A stretch of DNA of 29,908 nucleotides from contig JAWOGF010000007.1 in the NCBI GenBank assembly GCA_046497075.1, positions 1 through 29,908 on the forward strand, written 5' to 3'. Made by a program: the position numbers and the translations under genes. The notes beneath the pieces were generated by a model. The model was not told where the DNA came from. It saw nothing but the letters and a program-made list of their open reading frames with translations, and ran no database searches. Every line of letters begins with the position of its first letter. Positions within the stretch are counted from its first letter, which is position 1. The stretch comes from Saliniplasma sp046497075. GTDB taxonomy: Archaea > Thermoplasmatota > Thermoplasmata > Halarchaeoplasmatales > Halarchaeoplasmataceae. This document shows, piece by piece, positions 1 through 8,139 of the stretch.

Positions 1-330
1 CCGGTGATAGAAGAGGGTGCAAGATATCTAGCGATCTATTCCATGTCCATCGGATTCTTCGGTATCTTCAGGATATTGGATTCCAGCTATAGAGGGACTG
101 GGCATACCCTCCCAGCCATGAGTCTTGAGGTCTTCAGGATATGGGGATTACGTTTATTTTTATCAGCACTTCTAGCACTTCCATCACTACCGTTGATAAA
201 TTTTGGTTTCGATTTAGGGGTTTTAGGTGTTTGGATCGGCATGGCTTTGAGTAATCCGATAGGAGCTTTAGTTTCGTACCTGTACTTCTTAACGGGTAAA
301 TGGAAGAGGAAAACCATACGGTATAGATAA
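1..330 (+). CDS. MATE-family efflux transporter, C-terminal fragment
   Basis: The reading frame is open from the window edge to a TAA at 328, so only about the last 109 residues are present. The fragment holds hydrophobic helices, a Gly/Arg-containing stretch typical of MATE second halves (DSSYRGTGHT, where a helix is followed by polar residues), and ends in a basic cytoplasmic tail (KWKRKTIRYR). MATE proteins export drugs or metabolites, or flip lipid-linked sugars in related families, using Na+ or H+ gradients. The GTG at position 4 is an internal codon and should not be taken as the start. It converges with the ABC permease gene, with 12 bp between the stops. The family call rests on the overall pattern of a short fragment; another member of the MOP (MATE/Wzx-like) superfamily is possible. 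Confidence 0.7.
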   Translation, partial: PVIEEGARYLAIYSMSIGFFGIFRILDSSYRGTGHTLPAMSLEVFRIWGLRLFLSALLALPSLPLINFGFDLGVLGVWIGMALSNPIGALVSYLYFLTGKWKRKTIRYR

Positions 331-342
331 ACAAAACACAAC

Positions 343-1179
343 CTACAGGTCATTTCTCTCGAATATGTACAGGGAAAGAGCGAGAGGTACGATTATCCAT
401 AGTAGGAGTGATCCTACTATAAAGGGTAGATTCAGGATTGCAGGTAGATCTATCCTCTCCATGATAAGCCTGACACCCATAGAGAATGTCTCATTCGGAC
501 TGAGTAAGCTGGCGAACCAGTACCAATCTGGGAATACGAATTCTACTTGACTTCCAGTTAAATCCGGCACCCCTTCTCTGGCCACCAGTACACCGAAAAG
601 GATCAATTCGAATACTATGTTGAAGAACAACCACAGAAATATCCCGCCTGCCAGTGCATGGCTCTTTTTCTTCACTACGGATGACATGAGTACCGCCAGT
701 GAGAGAAAGACCAGTGAAAATAACAGAGATAGGACCATGAAGTAAAGGTAGTCAAGCGCTCCTTCGAAACTAGCCATGATCCCTATCAAAACCCCGCCAA
801 CAGCTAGACCACCTACAACAGCAGCGGTTAGAACAGTGGACAGACCCAGGAATTTCGCGGTCACGATCTCCTTCCTATCGAGTTCCGATGTCAACAGAAG
901 ACCTATATTGCCTGATTCTACCTCTTCTACAACGGTCTTATAGCCAAGCATGATCGCAACTACGGATGTGAGCAGAACGACCATCTCAGAACCTACCGAT
1001 ATTGTGAATTCGTAGCCCTTGATACCGGCTTCTCCTCGACTTTCCAAACCTCCGTAAGCACTTGTCAGCAGTATCAGTCCGACGAACACCAATCCGAGTA
1101 TGAAAACCCACTTGTTCCTAACGTTGTTCATGAACTCTTTTTTAGCGATAGCCAGGATCTTTTTGTGTTTAGAATCCAT
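343..1179 (-). CDS. ABC-2 type permease (NosY-like)
   Basis: Integral membrane subunit of an ABC transporter, 278 aa, with about six hydrophobic segments: near residues 26-44, 65-85, 108-135, 142-165, 176-200 and 250-270. The N-terminus (LAIAKKEFMNNVRNKW) is the amphipathic entry helix usual for ABC-2/NosY permeases. It starts 3 bp after the ATPase gene stop and has a GGGGGTGA ribosome site about 7 bp before the ATG, so the two are co-transcribed and probably form one transporter. The substrate cannot be told from sequence. An unusually perfect hairpin (399-420) lies inside the 3' part of the gene. Confident as an ABC-2 permease, not as a functional NosY. Confidence 0.85.
   Translation of the reverse strand: MDSKHKKILAIAKKEFMNNVRNKWVFILGLVFVGLILLTSAYGGLESRGEAGIKGYEFTISVGSEMVVLLTSVVAIMLGYKTVVEEVESGNIGLLLTSELDRKEIVTAKFLGLSTVLTAAVVGGLAVGGVLIGIMASFEGALDYLYFMVLSLLFSLVFLSLAVLMSSVVKKKSHALAGGIFLWLFFNIVFELILFGVLVAREGVPDLTGSQVEFVFPDWYWFASLLSPNETFSMGVRLIMERIDLPAILNLPFIVGSLLLWIIVPLALSLYIFERNDL
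399..420. repeat. Perfect 9-bp inverted repeat with GTGA loop inside the permease gene
   Basis: ATAGTAGGA at 399-407, loop GTGA 408-411, TCCTACTAT 412-420. All nine pairs match. On the coding (minus) strand it reads through the codons for Ile-Val-Gly-Ser-Leu-Leu-Leu near the C-terminus, about 60-80 bp before the stop. No T-run follows, so it does not look like a terminator. It may be chance or an mRNA-stability element. Confidence 0.5.
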
Positions 1180-1182
1180 CTA

Positions 1183-2094
1183 TTATTCACCCCCGGAGAA
1201 GCTGAGGAAGATGTCTTCGAGCGTCCCTTCCTTGACCCCGAAGTCCATTATCTCGGTACCAGCGTCCTCGATCAGGTCTAGAACAGCTTTTTTATCACGT
1301 TTTCCGCATTTGACAGTGACCATGTTCTTGGATCCTGAATATGACTTTACAATTGAACTATTTTTAAGAGCTAGTTCCACTTCTGTATAATCCGAAGAGA
1401 GCATTATGTTCATCTTTGATGGGATCTCCAGCTGATCTCTCAGGTTGGGAACCGAGTCCACGGTCCTCAATCTACCATCAACGATTATACCGACCCTGTG
1501 AGCTACATCCTCTACAATGGGTAATATGTGTGAAGAAAGGAACACGGTCCCTCCTTTATCGACGTGTGTCTGGATGATATCCTTCACCAGAGCTACTCCC
1601 GCGGGATCCAATCCTGAAGATGGCTCATCCAGGATCAGTAGTTCTGGATCTCCCAGTAGACTCTGAGCGAGGGCTAAACGCTGACGCATACCTTTGGAGT
1701 ATCCATTCACCTTTCTATCAGTCACACCTCCGAGTCCCACTTTCTTCAATGTCTCAGTAACACAGCTATCATCGACGTCTTTCAGATGACACATGAAGGT
1801 AAGAGTTTCTACCCCTGTCAGGTTGTCCCACAATTCTACCACTTCAGGTAAGTACCCAACTGAGGATGAGGATATGCCTTTCGAGGTGGATATAGTTTCA
1901 CCGTTGACGACCACTCTACCAGATGTAGGTCTCAAAAGACCCATCATGCCCTTGATAGAAGTGGTCTTTCCAGCACCATTTGGACCGAGGAAACCGAAGA
2001 CTTCGCCCCTGCTGACTTCCAGATTCAAAGAATCGACTGCTTTTACCCCGTTATAGTTCTTCGTAAAGTCCTGGAATCTTATCACTCCACTCAT
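1183..2094 (-). CDS. ABC transporter ATP-binding protein (NosF/CcmA-like)
   Basis: Cytoplasmic ATPase subunit, 303 aa, powering the permease encoded just downstream. Motifs in order: Walker A GPNGAGKTT (37-45), Q-loop region GYLPE (80-84, Gln replaced as in many NosF/CcmA-type proteins), signature YSKGMRQR (132-139), Walker B LLILDEP (152-158), D-loop SGLDP (160-164) and H-loop SSHIL (near 187). About 80 residues after the nucleotide-binding domain form the C-terminal extension common in drug- or metal-related ABC-2 exporters. The promoter is probably the A/T box at 2118-2126, about 28 bp upstream of the ATG, so the transcript is nearly leaderless. It diverges from the P-type ATPase gene, with about 90 bp between starts. 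Confidence 0.9.
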   Translation of the reverse strand: MSGVIRFQDFTKNYNGVKAVDSLNLEVSRGEVFGFLGPNGAGKTTSIKGMMGLLRPTSGRVVVNGETISTSKGISSSSVGYLPEVVELWDNLTGVETLTFMCHLKDVDDSCVTETLKKVGLGGVTDRKVNGYSKGMRQRLALAQSLLGDPELLILDEPSSGLDPAGVALVKDIIQTHVDKGGTVFLSSHILPIVEDVAHRVGIIVDGRLRTVDSVPNLRDQLEIPSKMNIMLSSDYTEVELALKNSSIVKSYSGSKNMVTVKCGKRDKKAVLDLIEDAGTEIMDFGVKEGTLEDIFLSFSGGE

Positions 2095-2117
2095 CAGACC
2101 TTTTAATACTTAATCCA

Positions 2118-2126
2118 TATTTTAAT
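2118..2126 (-). promoter_or_regulatory. Probable TATA box of the NosF/NosY-like operon
   Basis: On the minus strand this reads ATTAAAATA, centred about 28 bp from the ATG at 2094. It lies next to the divergent TATA box of the P-type ATPase (2156-2164), so this 90-bp region carries two back-to-back archaeal promoters. Confidence 0.5.
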
Positions 2127-2155
2127 CTTTCTTCCCCACCAAAAGAAATATATCA

Positions 2156-2164
2156 AAATATATA
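2156..2164 (+). promoter_or_regulatory. TATA box of the P-type ATPase gene
   Basis: AAATATATA preceded by A/C-rich BRE-like sequence, centred 25 bp upstream of the ATG at 2185. This spacing puts transcription start at or beside the start codon, hence a leaderless mRNA. A second ATG at 2174 is out of frame and closes quickly. Confidence 0.6.
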
Positions 2165-2184
2165 ATTCCCAACATGAACTTCAA

Positions 2185-4953
2185 ATGGTCGATGAAAAAG
2201 ATTACTACCGGATGACAGTCGATGAATGTTTAGATGAACTAGACACCTCTAAGAAAGGGTTAGGGAGAAAGGAGGCCAATAGAAGGTTAGAAAAATACGG
2301 TAAGAACGTTTTAGAGGCAAAGATAGAGGTGCCTACCTGGCTGCTCTTTTTATCGCAATTCAAAGAACTCCTTGTGATCATCCTGATCATAGGTGGATTG
2401 ATCGCTTATATCATCGGGGATTATCGTGGTGGGAGTATAATATTCATAATCGTTCTTGTGAACGCTATCATCGGTTTTGTTCAGGAGTACAGGGCGGGAA
2501 AGATCGTGGACGCCCTTAAAGGGTTGATGAGGTCTTCAGCTAAGGTCATCCAAGATGACGAACTTATCGAGGTTTCTCCTGAAGAATTGGTACCTGGGGA
2601 CGTCATAAGGATCGAGGAAGGAGACAAGTTACCTGCCGATGTTAGGTTGATAAAGGTCTCGAACCTTAAGGTCAATGAATTCGCTTTGACAGGAGAATCG
2701 GTTCCTCAGGAAAAATATGTCGGCCCTATCGACGAAGAGGCAACTCTTGCAGATAGAAACAATATGGCCTATTCGGGCACTAACGTGGCCTCGGGTAACG
2801 CTACTGGGATCGTAGTCGCCACAGGTATGGAGAGTGAAACCGGAAAGATAGCGAGTATGACACAGGAGACCGGCGAATTGCAAACCCCACTGCAGCAGGA
2901 ACTTCGAGACCTCGCCCGTAAGCTCACCGCGGCTGTGGTAATCATAGGTGCGGGTCTTTTCGTTGCAGGACTCATCCAGGATTTTACCATCACTAGAAGT
3001 TTGATATACGCTCTGGGTGTGGCCATGGCTATCGTACCACAGGCACTGCCCGCCCAGGTGACCGTCGCCCTTTCAACCGGGAGTAGTCGGCTTGCTGAAA
3101 AAAAGGCTGTGGTAAAAGACCTGCCTTCCGTAGAAACCCTGGGTTCCACCACCGTTATATGCACAGATAAAACAGGGACTCTCACCAAAAACGAGATGAC
3201 CGTTCGATCGATATGGTTCGACGGCTCCGAGTACAAGATAACCGGTGTCGGTTACAAACCCGAAGGGGATATCTTAGATCATGACGGTAAACCACTCTCG
3301 CAGGAGAGGATCGACGAGATCGAGATAATGATGGACACATCGACCCAGGCTTCAAACGCAGAGATACACAAGCCTGACGATGAACATGACCACTGGTACC
3401 CCATAGGCGATCCAACGGAAGCGGCTTTGATCACCATGTCCACCAAGTTAGGAACCCGTTCTCCCACCGAGGACAAAGAGAATCCTGAGATACAGGAATT
3501 CTCTTTTGATTCAGATAGAAAGCGGATGAGCTCTGTTAGGAAGGTCGACGACGATCTGGTCCTGACCGTGAAAGGTTCTACAGATAGCCTTCTTTCCATA
3601 AGTAAATATGTTTACAAAGACGGAGAGAGTGTTCCCATCACCGATGAGGACAAAGAAGAGATAAAGAAGGTTAACAAAAAATATTCTGAGAACGGACAGA
3701 GGGTATTAGCTATAGCTAGAAAAGATCTTGAACCTAAAGACGAGTACGAGATGGGTGAAGCTGAGAAAGATGTAACTTTCTTGGGTCTGACTGCTATGAT
3801 AGACCCGCCTAAGGAGGGTGTGAAAGAAGCGGTTACGGAAGCGAAGAAGGCGGGAGTACGTATATTTATCTTGACAGGTGACCACTCCATAACAGCCAAG
3901 GCGATAGGCCAGGAGATCGGACTTGCTGAAGAAGGATTGAAGGTCGTTACAGGCAGACAACTTCAAAAGATGAGCGATGAGGATATAAGTGAATTGGTCA
4001 AAACGGAAGAATACCTGATCTTCTCGCGTGTAGATCCTAAAGATAAATTAAAGATCGTAGAAACGTTGGAGGAACAGGGTGAGATAGTCGCTGTTACTGG
4101 AGACGGTGTCAACGATGCTCCGGCTCTACAAAAAGCTCACATAGGTGTCTCCATGGGTAAGAAGGGGACAGATGTAGCGAAAGAAGCCTCACGCCTCGTC
4201 CTTCTAGACGATAGTTTTCCTACTCTCGTGGATGCTATAGAAGAGGGCAGGACCATATATAACAACCTGAAAAAAACGGTCTATTCTACGCTGACCACGA
4301 ACAGTGCAGAATTGACTTTGGTCCTATTCGGTCTACTCGCCGTAGCGATGTGGGACCTCCCGATACCGATTTTGGCGGTTCAGATCCTCGCTATAGATCT
4401 ATTGGGCCAGATCATGCCTCTCACCTTTTTGACTTATGATCCACCGACCGAAGGGATGATGGAAAAACCTCCCAGGGATCCTCATGAGCGCATGATGGAT
4501 AAGCGCTCCGGCTCTGAAGTCATGGGTCTAGGTGTTTTGGTAGGTGTATTGGCCTTCGTTAATTTCAACTTATACATGATCAGAAATCGTTGGATAAGTG
4601 TTGAAGAGACAGAATTATTACCATATCCTGCTGTATACCTTATAGCTACAGCCGTAGCCTACGCCACCATCGTGTTCTGTCAGTACGTGAATACCATGGA
4701 AAGAAGATACGAATTCACTTCGGTATTCAACCGCAATTTCTTCACTAACAGGATACTTCTGGTCTCCATCGGGGCTTCCATCGGTCTAGTTTTGATGGCC
4801 ATATATGCGCCTTTTATCAAAGATTTCCTTCTCTTCGGTCCCATGGGTTTGATCGACTGGATGTATGTGGGTATAGCTGCACTGATCTATCTATCTGTCT
4901 TTGAAATAATGAAGGTCGTAAAGCGTTGGAGGAAATCAGGCTCTAGGGTTTGA
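2185..4953 (+). CDS. P2-type cation-transporting ATPase (SERCA/Na,K-like family)
   Basis: Membrane ion pump of 922 aa, a complete P2-type ATPase. Visible in order: N-terminal cation_ATPase_N domain (about 6-75), actuator loop TGES (169-172), M4 motif PQALP (285-289), phosphorylation motif CTDKTGTLT with Asp328, the nucleotide-binding domain, hinge motif TGDGVND (638-644), and six C-terminal membrane helices from about residue 695. Compared with SERCA, the M4 Glu of PEGLP is Gln286. M5 keeps the NxxE pattern (Asn706, Glu709). In M6 the N-L-V-T-D ligand set reads Asp738-Leu-Leu-Gly-Gln742. Asp738 resembles Na,K-ATPase, but the next acidic ligand is lost. The transported ion is therefore uncertain; Ca2+ specificity should not be assumed. 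Monocistronic with a leaderless-type promoter; the tail is basic (KVVKRWRKSGSRV). Confidence 0.93.
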   Translation: MVDEKDYYRMTVDECLDELDTSKKGLGRKEANRRLEKYGKNVLEAKIEVPTWLLFLSQFKELLVIILIIGGLIAYIIGDYRGGSIIFIIVLVNAIIGFVQEYRAGKIVDALKGLMRSSAKVIQDDELIEVSPEELVPGDVIRIEEGDKLPADVRLIKVSNLKVNEFALTGESVPQEKYVGPIDEEATLADRNNMAYSGTNVASGNATGIVVATGMESETGKIASMTQETGELQTPLQQELRDLARKLTAAVVIIGAGLFVAGLIQDFTITRSLIYALGVAMAIVPQALPAQVTVALSTGSSRLAEKKAVVKDLPSVETLGSTTVICTDKTGTLTKNEMTVRSIWFDGSEYKITGVGYKPEGDILDHDGKPLSQERIDEIEIMMDTSTQASNAEIHKPDDEHDHWYPIGDPTEAALITMSTKLGTRSPTEDKENPEIQEFSFDSDRKRMSSVRKVDDDLVLTVKGSTDSLLSISKYVYKDGESVPITDEDKEEIKKVNKKYSENGQRVLAIARKDLEPKDEYEMGEAEKDVTFLGLTAMIDPPKEGVKEAVTEAKKAGVRIFILTGDHSITAKAIGQEIGLAEEGLKVVTGRQLQKMSDEDISELVKTEEYLIFSRVDPKDKLKIVETLEEQGEIVAVTGDGVNDAPALQKAHIGVSMGKKGTDVAKEASRLVLLDDSFPTLVDAIEEGRTIYNNLKKTVYSTLTTNSAELTLVLFGLLAVAMWDLPIPILAVQILAIDLLGQIMPLTFLTYDPPTEGMMEKPPRDPHERMMDKRSGSEVMGLGVLVGVLAFVNFNLYMIRNRWISVEETELLPYPAVYLIATAVAYATIVFCQYVNTMERRYEFTSVFNRNFFTNRILLVSIGASIGLVLMAIYAPFIKDFLLFGPMGLIDWMYVGIAALIYLSVFEIMKVVKRWRKSGSRV

Positions 4954-5062
4954 CCCTCTTTTGATAGAAAGCTGTGGGGTGAGTGTAGGTGACCATGTAT
5001 TTTTCTGTTTTCGAGATTGTCAAATTGAAAAAAGACTGAGAAGATGATTCAAAAGAAAGGTT

Positions 5063-5070
5063 GAAATATA
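5063..5070 (+). promoter_or_regulatory. Probable TATA box of the flavodoxin gene
   Basis: GAAATATA lies about 38 bp upstream of the preferred ATG (5105), predicting a leader of roughly 13 nt. That leader contains GGGTGG (5094-5099), a ribosome-binding site that supports ATG 5105 over the upstream in-frame GTG 5096. Confidence 0.4.
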
Positions 5071-5104
5071 GTAGTGCCTATGTTTTAGCATAAGGGTGGA
5101 AATA

Positions 5105-5527
5105 ATGAGAATAAACATAATCTATGACAGCAAGTATGGGAATGGTAAGAAGATAGCGGAGTATGTGGAGAACTCCTTCGAAAACAACAACGTCAAGGTC
5201 TTTTTCGTCAATGACACTGACCCAGATTACATCAGAACTGCTGATCTGTACATATTCAGCACGCCTACCAGAAGGGGTAAATCCACCAGGAGGATCAGAA
5301 AATTCGTAAAAAATCTAAAGGTCGATAACGGGGATGTGAAATATGGTCTAATCACCATGTTTACGAAAGAAAAAACAGATTCACTAAAGGAATTGGAAAG
5401 ATTGTTAGAAAAGAAGGGGTTCGATAAAATTACGGAGAACCTCAAATTGAAGGTCGAAGGTAAAAAAGGTCCTTTAGGAGAAGGGTTCGAAGAAAATCTG
5501 GACGAGTTCTTAGAGGATATCACTTAA
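5105..5527 (+). CDS. Flavodoxin-like FMN-binding protein
   Basis: Small cytoplasmic electron-transfer-type protein of 140 aa. The N-terminus has the flavodoxin pattern: a beta strand (INIIYDSKYG) then a Gly/Asn/Lys phosphate loop (SKYGNGKKIAEYV) that would hold the FMN phosphate. A second strand ending in STPTRRGKSTRR matches the isoalloxazine-binding loop after the third strand. I chose ATG 5105 because GGGTGG sits 5 bp before it; an in-frame GTG at 5096 would add three residues. The length fits short-chain flavodoxins. Its 3' end overlaps the convergent nucleotide-sugar dehydrogenase by 4 bp. No obvious redox partner is adjacent, so the role is unknown. A flavodoxin-fold protein without FMN is the main alternative. 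Confidence 0.75.
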   Translation: MRINIIYDSKYGNGKKIAEYVENSFENNNVKVFFVNDTDPDYIRTADLYIFSTPTRRGKSTRRIRKFVKNLKVDNGDVKYGLITMFTKEKTDSLKELERLLEKKGFDKITENLKLKVEGKKGPLGEGFEENLDEFLEDIT

Positions 5528-6780
5528 AGTGTCAAGTAGATCCCTTCTACATCGTCGTCTTTGAACATCCCTCTGACATCGACTAGAACGGGGTTTTCGT
5601 TCATAGCTTCGACTAGATAATCTGCACCGATGTCGCAGAAATCATCGTGAGCTACAGTTATCACGGCACAGTCGAAATCCTGTACGTTATCCGTCGGTTT
5701 CACACCGAAGTTCTCGATCTCTTCATCACTGAGATACGGATCGTACCCGTAAACATCCACATCGTATTCTTTCAACAACTTCACGATATCCTTAGCAGGT
5801 GATTTCCTAACATCTTCGACGTTTTCTTTGTAAGTCAAACCCATGATGACTACCTTTGAGTCCTTGATGACTTTACCGGCCCGATTCAGACCTTTAACAG
5901 CCATCTCTCCGACGTGTTTCGGCATCCCGTCGTTGATAGCCCTACCCGCTAGTATCACCTGAGGATGGTAGTCCAACCTTTTCGCCTTGTAAACTAAATA
6001 ATATGGATCCACAGGGATACAGTGACCACCGACCAGACCTGGATGATACCTGTGGAAATTCCACTTCGTAGCAGCGGCTTCTAGGACCTCTTCGGTATCC
6101 AAGTTCATCTTGTTGAAAATTAACGATAATTCGTTCATGAGAGCTATGTTAAGATCTCTCTGGATGTTCTCGATCACCTTGGCGGCTTCGGCTGTTTTTA
6201 TGTCTTTCGTCAAATGGACGGTTGTGATAAGACCGTACAGTTCACCTAAAACTTCACCCACTTCCTCGTTCATACCTCCGACGACTTTGGTGATCTTGTC
6301 GATGGTGTGCTTTTTATCACCGGGATTGACCCTCTCAGGAGAGTAACCAACAAAGAAATCTTCGCCGCATACCATCCCTGACTTCTCTTCTAACAATGGT
6401 ATGCACTCCTCTTCCGTCACCCCTGGATAAAAGGTACTCTCGTAAGCTACAACCACACCTTTTTTCATATGTTTACCAGCGGTCTCGGTTGCACTTTTAA
6501 CGAATGCCAGTTCGGGTTCTTTGGACTCGTTAACGGGAGTTGGAACACAGATTATAACAAAATCAGCCTCACCTATCTTTCTCTCATCCGAGGAAAACTC
6601 CAAAAGTTCGTTTTTATCACCGCTGTTCAACCTCCTCACCTTTTCTTCATCGATATCATAACCTATAACCTTCAGATGTTCTGATAAGTACTCAGCTAGA
6701 GGTAGCCCGACATAACCCATACCTACAACACAAACCACAGCCTCTCTCTCTTCCAACTTCCTTTTAAGTTCATCAAGCAT
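5524..6780 (-). CDS. UDP-N-acetyl-hexosamine 6-dehydrogenase (WbpA/TviB-like nucleotide-sugar dehydrogenase)
   Basis: NAD-dependent enzyme, 418 aa, that oxidises C6 of a UDP-sugar to a uronic acid. An N-terminal Rossmann motif (VGMGYVGLPLAEYLSE, about 20-35) is followed by the family motif YSPERVNPGDKKHT, which is characteristic of the UDP-GlcNAc/UDP-GalNAc group (WbpA, TviB). Next come the central helix with TKDIKTAEAAKVIENIQRD, the catalytic cysteine in GGHCIPVDPYYL, and a C-terminal domain with MGLTYKENVEDVRKSPA. The product would feed uronic-acid-containing surface glycans. Precursor UDP-GlcNAc could come from the GlmU-like/GlmS operon at 12.9-15.9 kb. An AAGGTGACC ribosome site lies just upstream of the ATG. 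A UDP-ManNAc dehydrogenase (WecC) is the nearest alternative. Confidence 0.88.
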   Translation of the reverse strand: MLDELKRKLEEREAVVCVVGMGYVGLPLAEYLSEHLKVIGYDIDEEKVRRLNSGDKNELLEFSSDERKIGEADFVIICVPTPVNESKEPELAFVKSATETAGKHMKKGVVVAYESTFYPGVTEEECIPLLEEKSGMVCGEDFFVGYSPERVNPGDKKHTIDKITKVVGGMNEEVGEVLGELYGLITTVHLTKDIKTAEAAKVIENIQRDLNIALMNELSLIFNKMNLDTEEVLEAAATKWNFHRYHPGLVGGHCIPVDPYYLVYKAKRLDYHPQVILAGRAINDGMPKHVGEMAVKGLNRAGKVIKDSKVVIMGLTYKENVEDVRKSPAKDIVKLLKEYDVDVYGYDPYLSDEEIENFGVKPTDNVQDFDCAVITVAHDDFCDIGADYLVEAMNENPVLVDVRGMFKDDDVEGIYLTL

Positions 6781-6822
6781 AATCGGTCACCTTTCTGAAA
6801 CAAGCAGTGTAATCTACGGTCG

Positions 6823-6831
6823 TTAAATAAA
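6823..6831 (-). promoter_or_regulatory. Probable TATA box of the nucleotide-sugar dehydrogenase
   Basis: On the minus strand TTTATTTAA, about 47 bp upstream of the ATG at 6780. This predicts a ~20-nt leader that contains the AAGGTGACC ribosome-binding site (6785-6793). Confidence 0.45.
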
Positions 6832-6920
6832 TTTTACCGTCGATGAGAACGTGTAAATAATGATATTATGAGGAAGACAAATATGTATCTTGAAATGTTT
6901 AAATGCATTATTTTAAGTTT

Positions 6921-6946
6921 TATTATTGTAATGTATTACCATAATA
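6921..6946. promoter_or_regulatory. 26-bp near-perfect dyad upstream of the Fic gene
   Basis: The outer arms TATTAT/ATAATA and inner arms GTAAT/ATTAC pair perfectly around a central GT at 6933-6934. Only one pair inside the arms fails, plus the two central bases (11 of 13 pairs match). It lies about 25-45 bp upstream of the Fic TATA box, where an activator or repressor could bind. A/T-rich context raises the chance of coincidence, but the length argues for a real site. Confidence 0.5.
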
Positions 6947-6967
6947 AATTTGGTTAATAGAACAAAC

Positions 6968-6978
6968 TTTAAATAATA
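6968..6978 (+). promoter_or_regulatory. TATA box of the Fic gene
   Basis: TTTAAATAATA centred about 29 bp before ATG 7002, so the transcript should start only a few bases upstream of the start codon. Confidence 0.6.
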
Positions 6979-6982
6979 TATT

Positions 6983-6997
6983 ACTGTTTTTAACAGT
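6983..6997. promoter_or_regulatory. 15-bp inverted repeat over the predicted Fic transcription start
   Basis: ACTGTT (6983-6988), TTT, AACAGT (6992-6997): perfect 6-bp arms between the TATA box and the ATG. A protein bound here would block initiation, so it is a good repressor-operator candidate. The Fic protein's own winged-helix C-terminus is one possible ligand. Confidence 0.45.
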
Positions 6998-7001
6998 TAT
7001 T

Positions 7002-8126
7002 ATGGAAATAATCGAAGATCGAAGCGAATTTGGGTACCCTGTCAAGCACAAACGGAAGGTACCTTTTTACCCTCGGATCAAAGTACCTGAGGACTTCTCA
7101 AAACTGAATCAGAAAATATTTCGTATCGATGGTGAACTCGATAGGTTCGTACTTAGCGAAGAAGATTATCTTGAGTTGATCGAAGAGGCTTTCTCATCAA
7201 ATATACATTTTTCTACTGAATTAGAGGGTAATCCTTTGCCTTTGGACGAAGTAAGAAGGGTTACAAGAGATACATTTAGAGAAGGTAAACCAACATCTGA
7301 TCTAAGTGCCCCATATCTGGAGATAGTAAATCATCTGAGCACTTGGTTATTTTCTCTATTTGAGGGTGAATGGACTATTGACAAGATCAAGGAAACGCAC
7401 AGAGTACTGATGAAGGATTTTGAAGAATGCAAACCAGGAGAACTCAGGAAAGAAAGGACTTCTGTGATAACCGATGATGAACAGGAAGTTTTTATTCCCG
7501 CACCTCCCGAACATATAGAAGAGGAATTATCATCTCTTGTAGATTGGGTAAATGAATATGGTGAGGGATATTCCCCATTAGTTACTGGAACGGTTTTCTT
7601 TCATGAATTCGAAAGCATCCACCCTTTTGCAGATGGAAACGGAAGAGTAGGGAGGACATTGTTCCATGGTTACATCCAATCTAGAGGACTACCAAACTCT
7701 AAATTGTGTCTGATAGAGAAAGAGATATTAGGAGATAAGGAGTTGTATTATAAATTACTGGCGAAGACCGACTATACGGGGAATTATCAAAGGTTGATCG
7801 AACATTTTACTAAAGCGGTACTAAAAAGCTACAAAGAGGCAGAAAGGAAGTTCAAAGAAAGGGACCTTTTAACCTCGGACTTGGACGAACTCTCTAAACG
7901 GATATTGATCAAAGCCAAGCGTAAGGGAAATTGGTTCTACCAGAACGATCTAAGGATCTGGTGCCAAGGTGAGAGCGATTACCGACTCCGAACTAGATTG
8001 AACGAATTAGTAGAACGGGGAGTCATCAGAGAAAAGGGTAGAACTAAAGGGAAAAAATACATCTTCAGAGATCCCATCGAACATGCTAAAGAAAACCTGA
8101 AAAAAACTATGGGCGAAGAATCTTGA
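7002..8126 (+). CDS. Fic-domain protein with N-terminal inhibitory motif and C-terminal winged helix
   Basis: Fic enzymes transfer AMP (or other nucleotide moieties) to hydroxyl side chains of target proteins. The 374-aa protein has the full active-site motif HPFADGNGRVGR (207-218) with catalytic His207. An upstream SxxxEG motif (Ser71, Glu75, Gly76, in FSTELEGNPL) is the class II alpha-inhibition helix, whose Glu blocks productive ATP binding. The order is N-terminal helical domain (Fic_N), Fic core (about 125-275), then a C-terminal winged-helix segment (about 285-360) that may bind DNA. No antitoxin-like small gene is adjacent, as expected for a self-inhibited class II enzyme. The ATG sits at the predicted transcription start; two operator-like dyads lie upstream. 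It is flanked by A/T-rich sequence and looks like an accessory gene. Confidence 0.92.
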   Translation: MEIIEDRSEFGYPVKHKRKVPFYPRIKVPEDFSKLNQKIFRIDGELDRFVLSEEDYLELIEEAFSSNIHFSTELEGNPLPLDEVRRVTRDTFREGKPTSDLSAPYLEIVNHLSTWLFSLFEGEWTIDKIKETHRVLMKDFEECKPGELRKERTSVITDDEQEVFIPAPPEHIEEELSSLVDWVNEYGEGYSPLVTGTVFFHEFESIHPFADGNGRVGRTLFHGYIQSRGLPNSKLCLIEKEILGDKELYYKLLAKTDYTGNYQRLIEHFTKAVLKSYKEAERKFKERDLLTSDLDELSKRILIKAKRKGNWFYQNDLRIWCQGESDYRLRTRLNELVERGVIREKGRTKGKKYIFRDPIEHAKENLKKTMGEES

Positions 8127-8139
8127 TCCTGCGGTAAAT

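Noticed and set aside
4..6. GTG at position 4 as start of the MATE gene
   Set aside because: The frame is open to the window edge and MATE proteins are ~450 aa, so this is an internal Val codon of a truncated gene.
2769..3236. Long antisense ORFs inside the P-type ATPase, GlmS and LeuS genes
   Set aside because: They mirror strongly conserved proteins on the coding strand, have unnatural Ser/Pro-rich composition and no start signals.
5030..5060. C/D box-like motifs (CTGA next to GATGAT)
   Set aside because: The boxes do not match RTGATGA well and lack a plausible guide and terminal stem arrangement.
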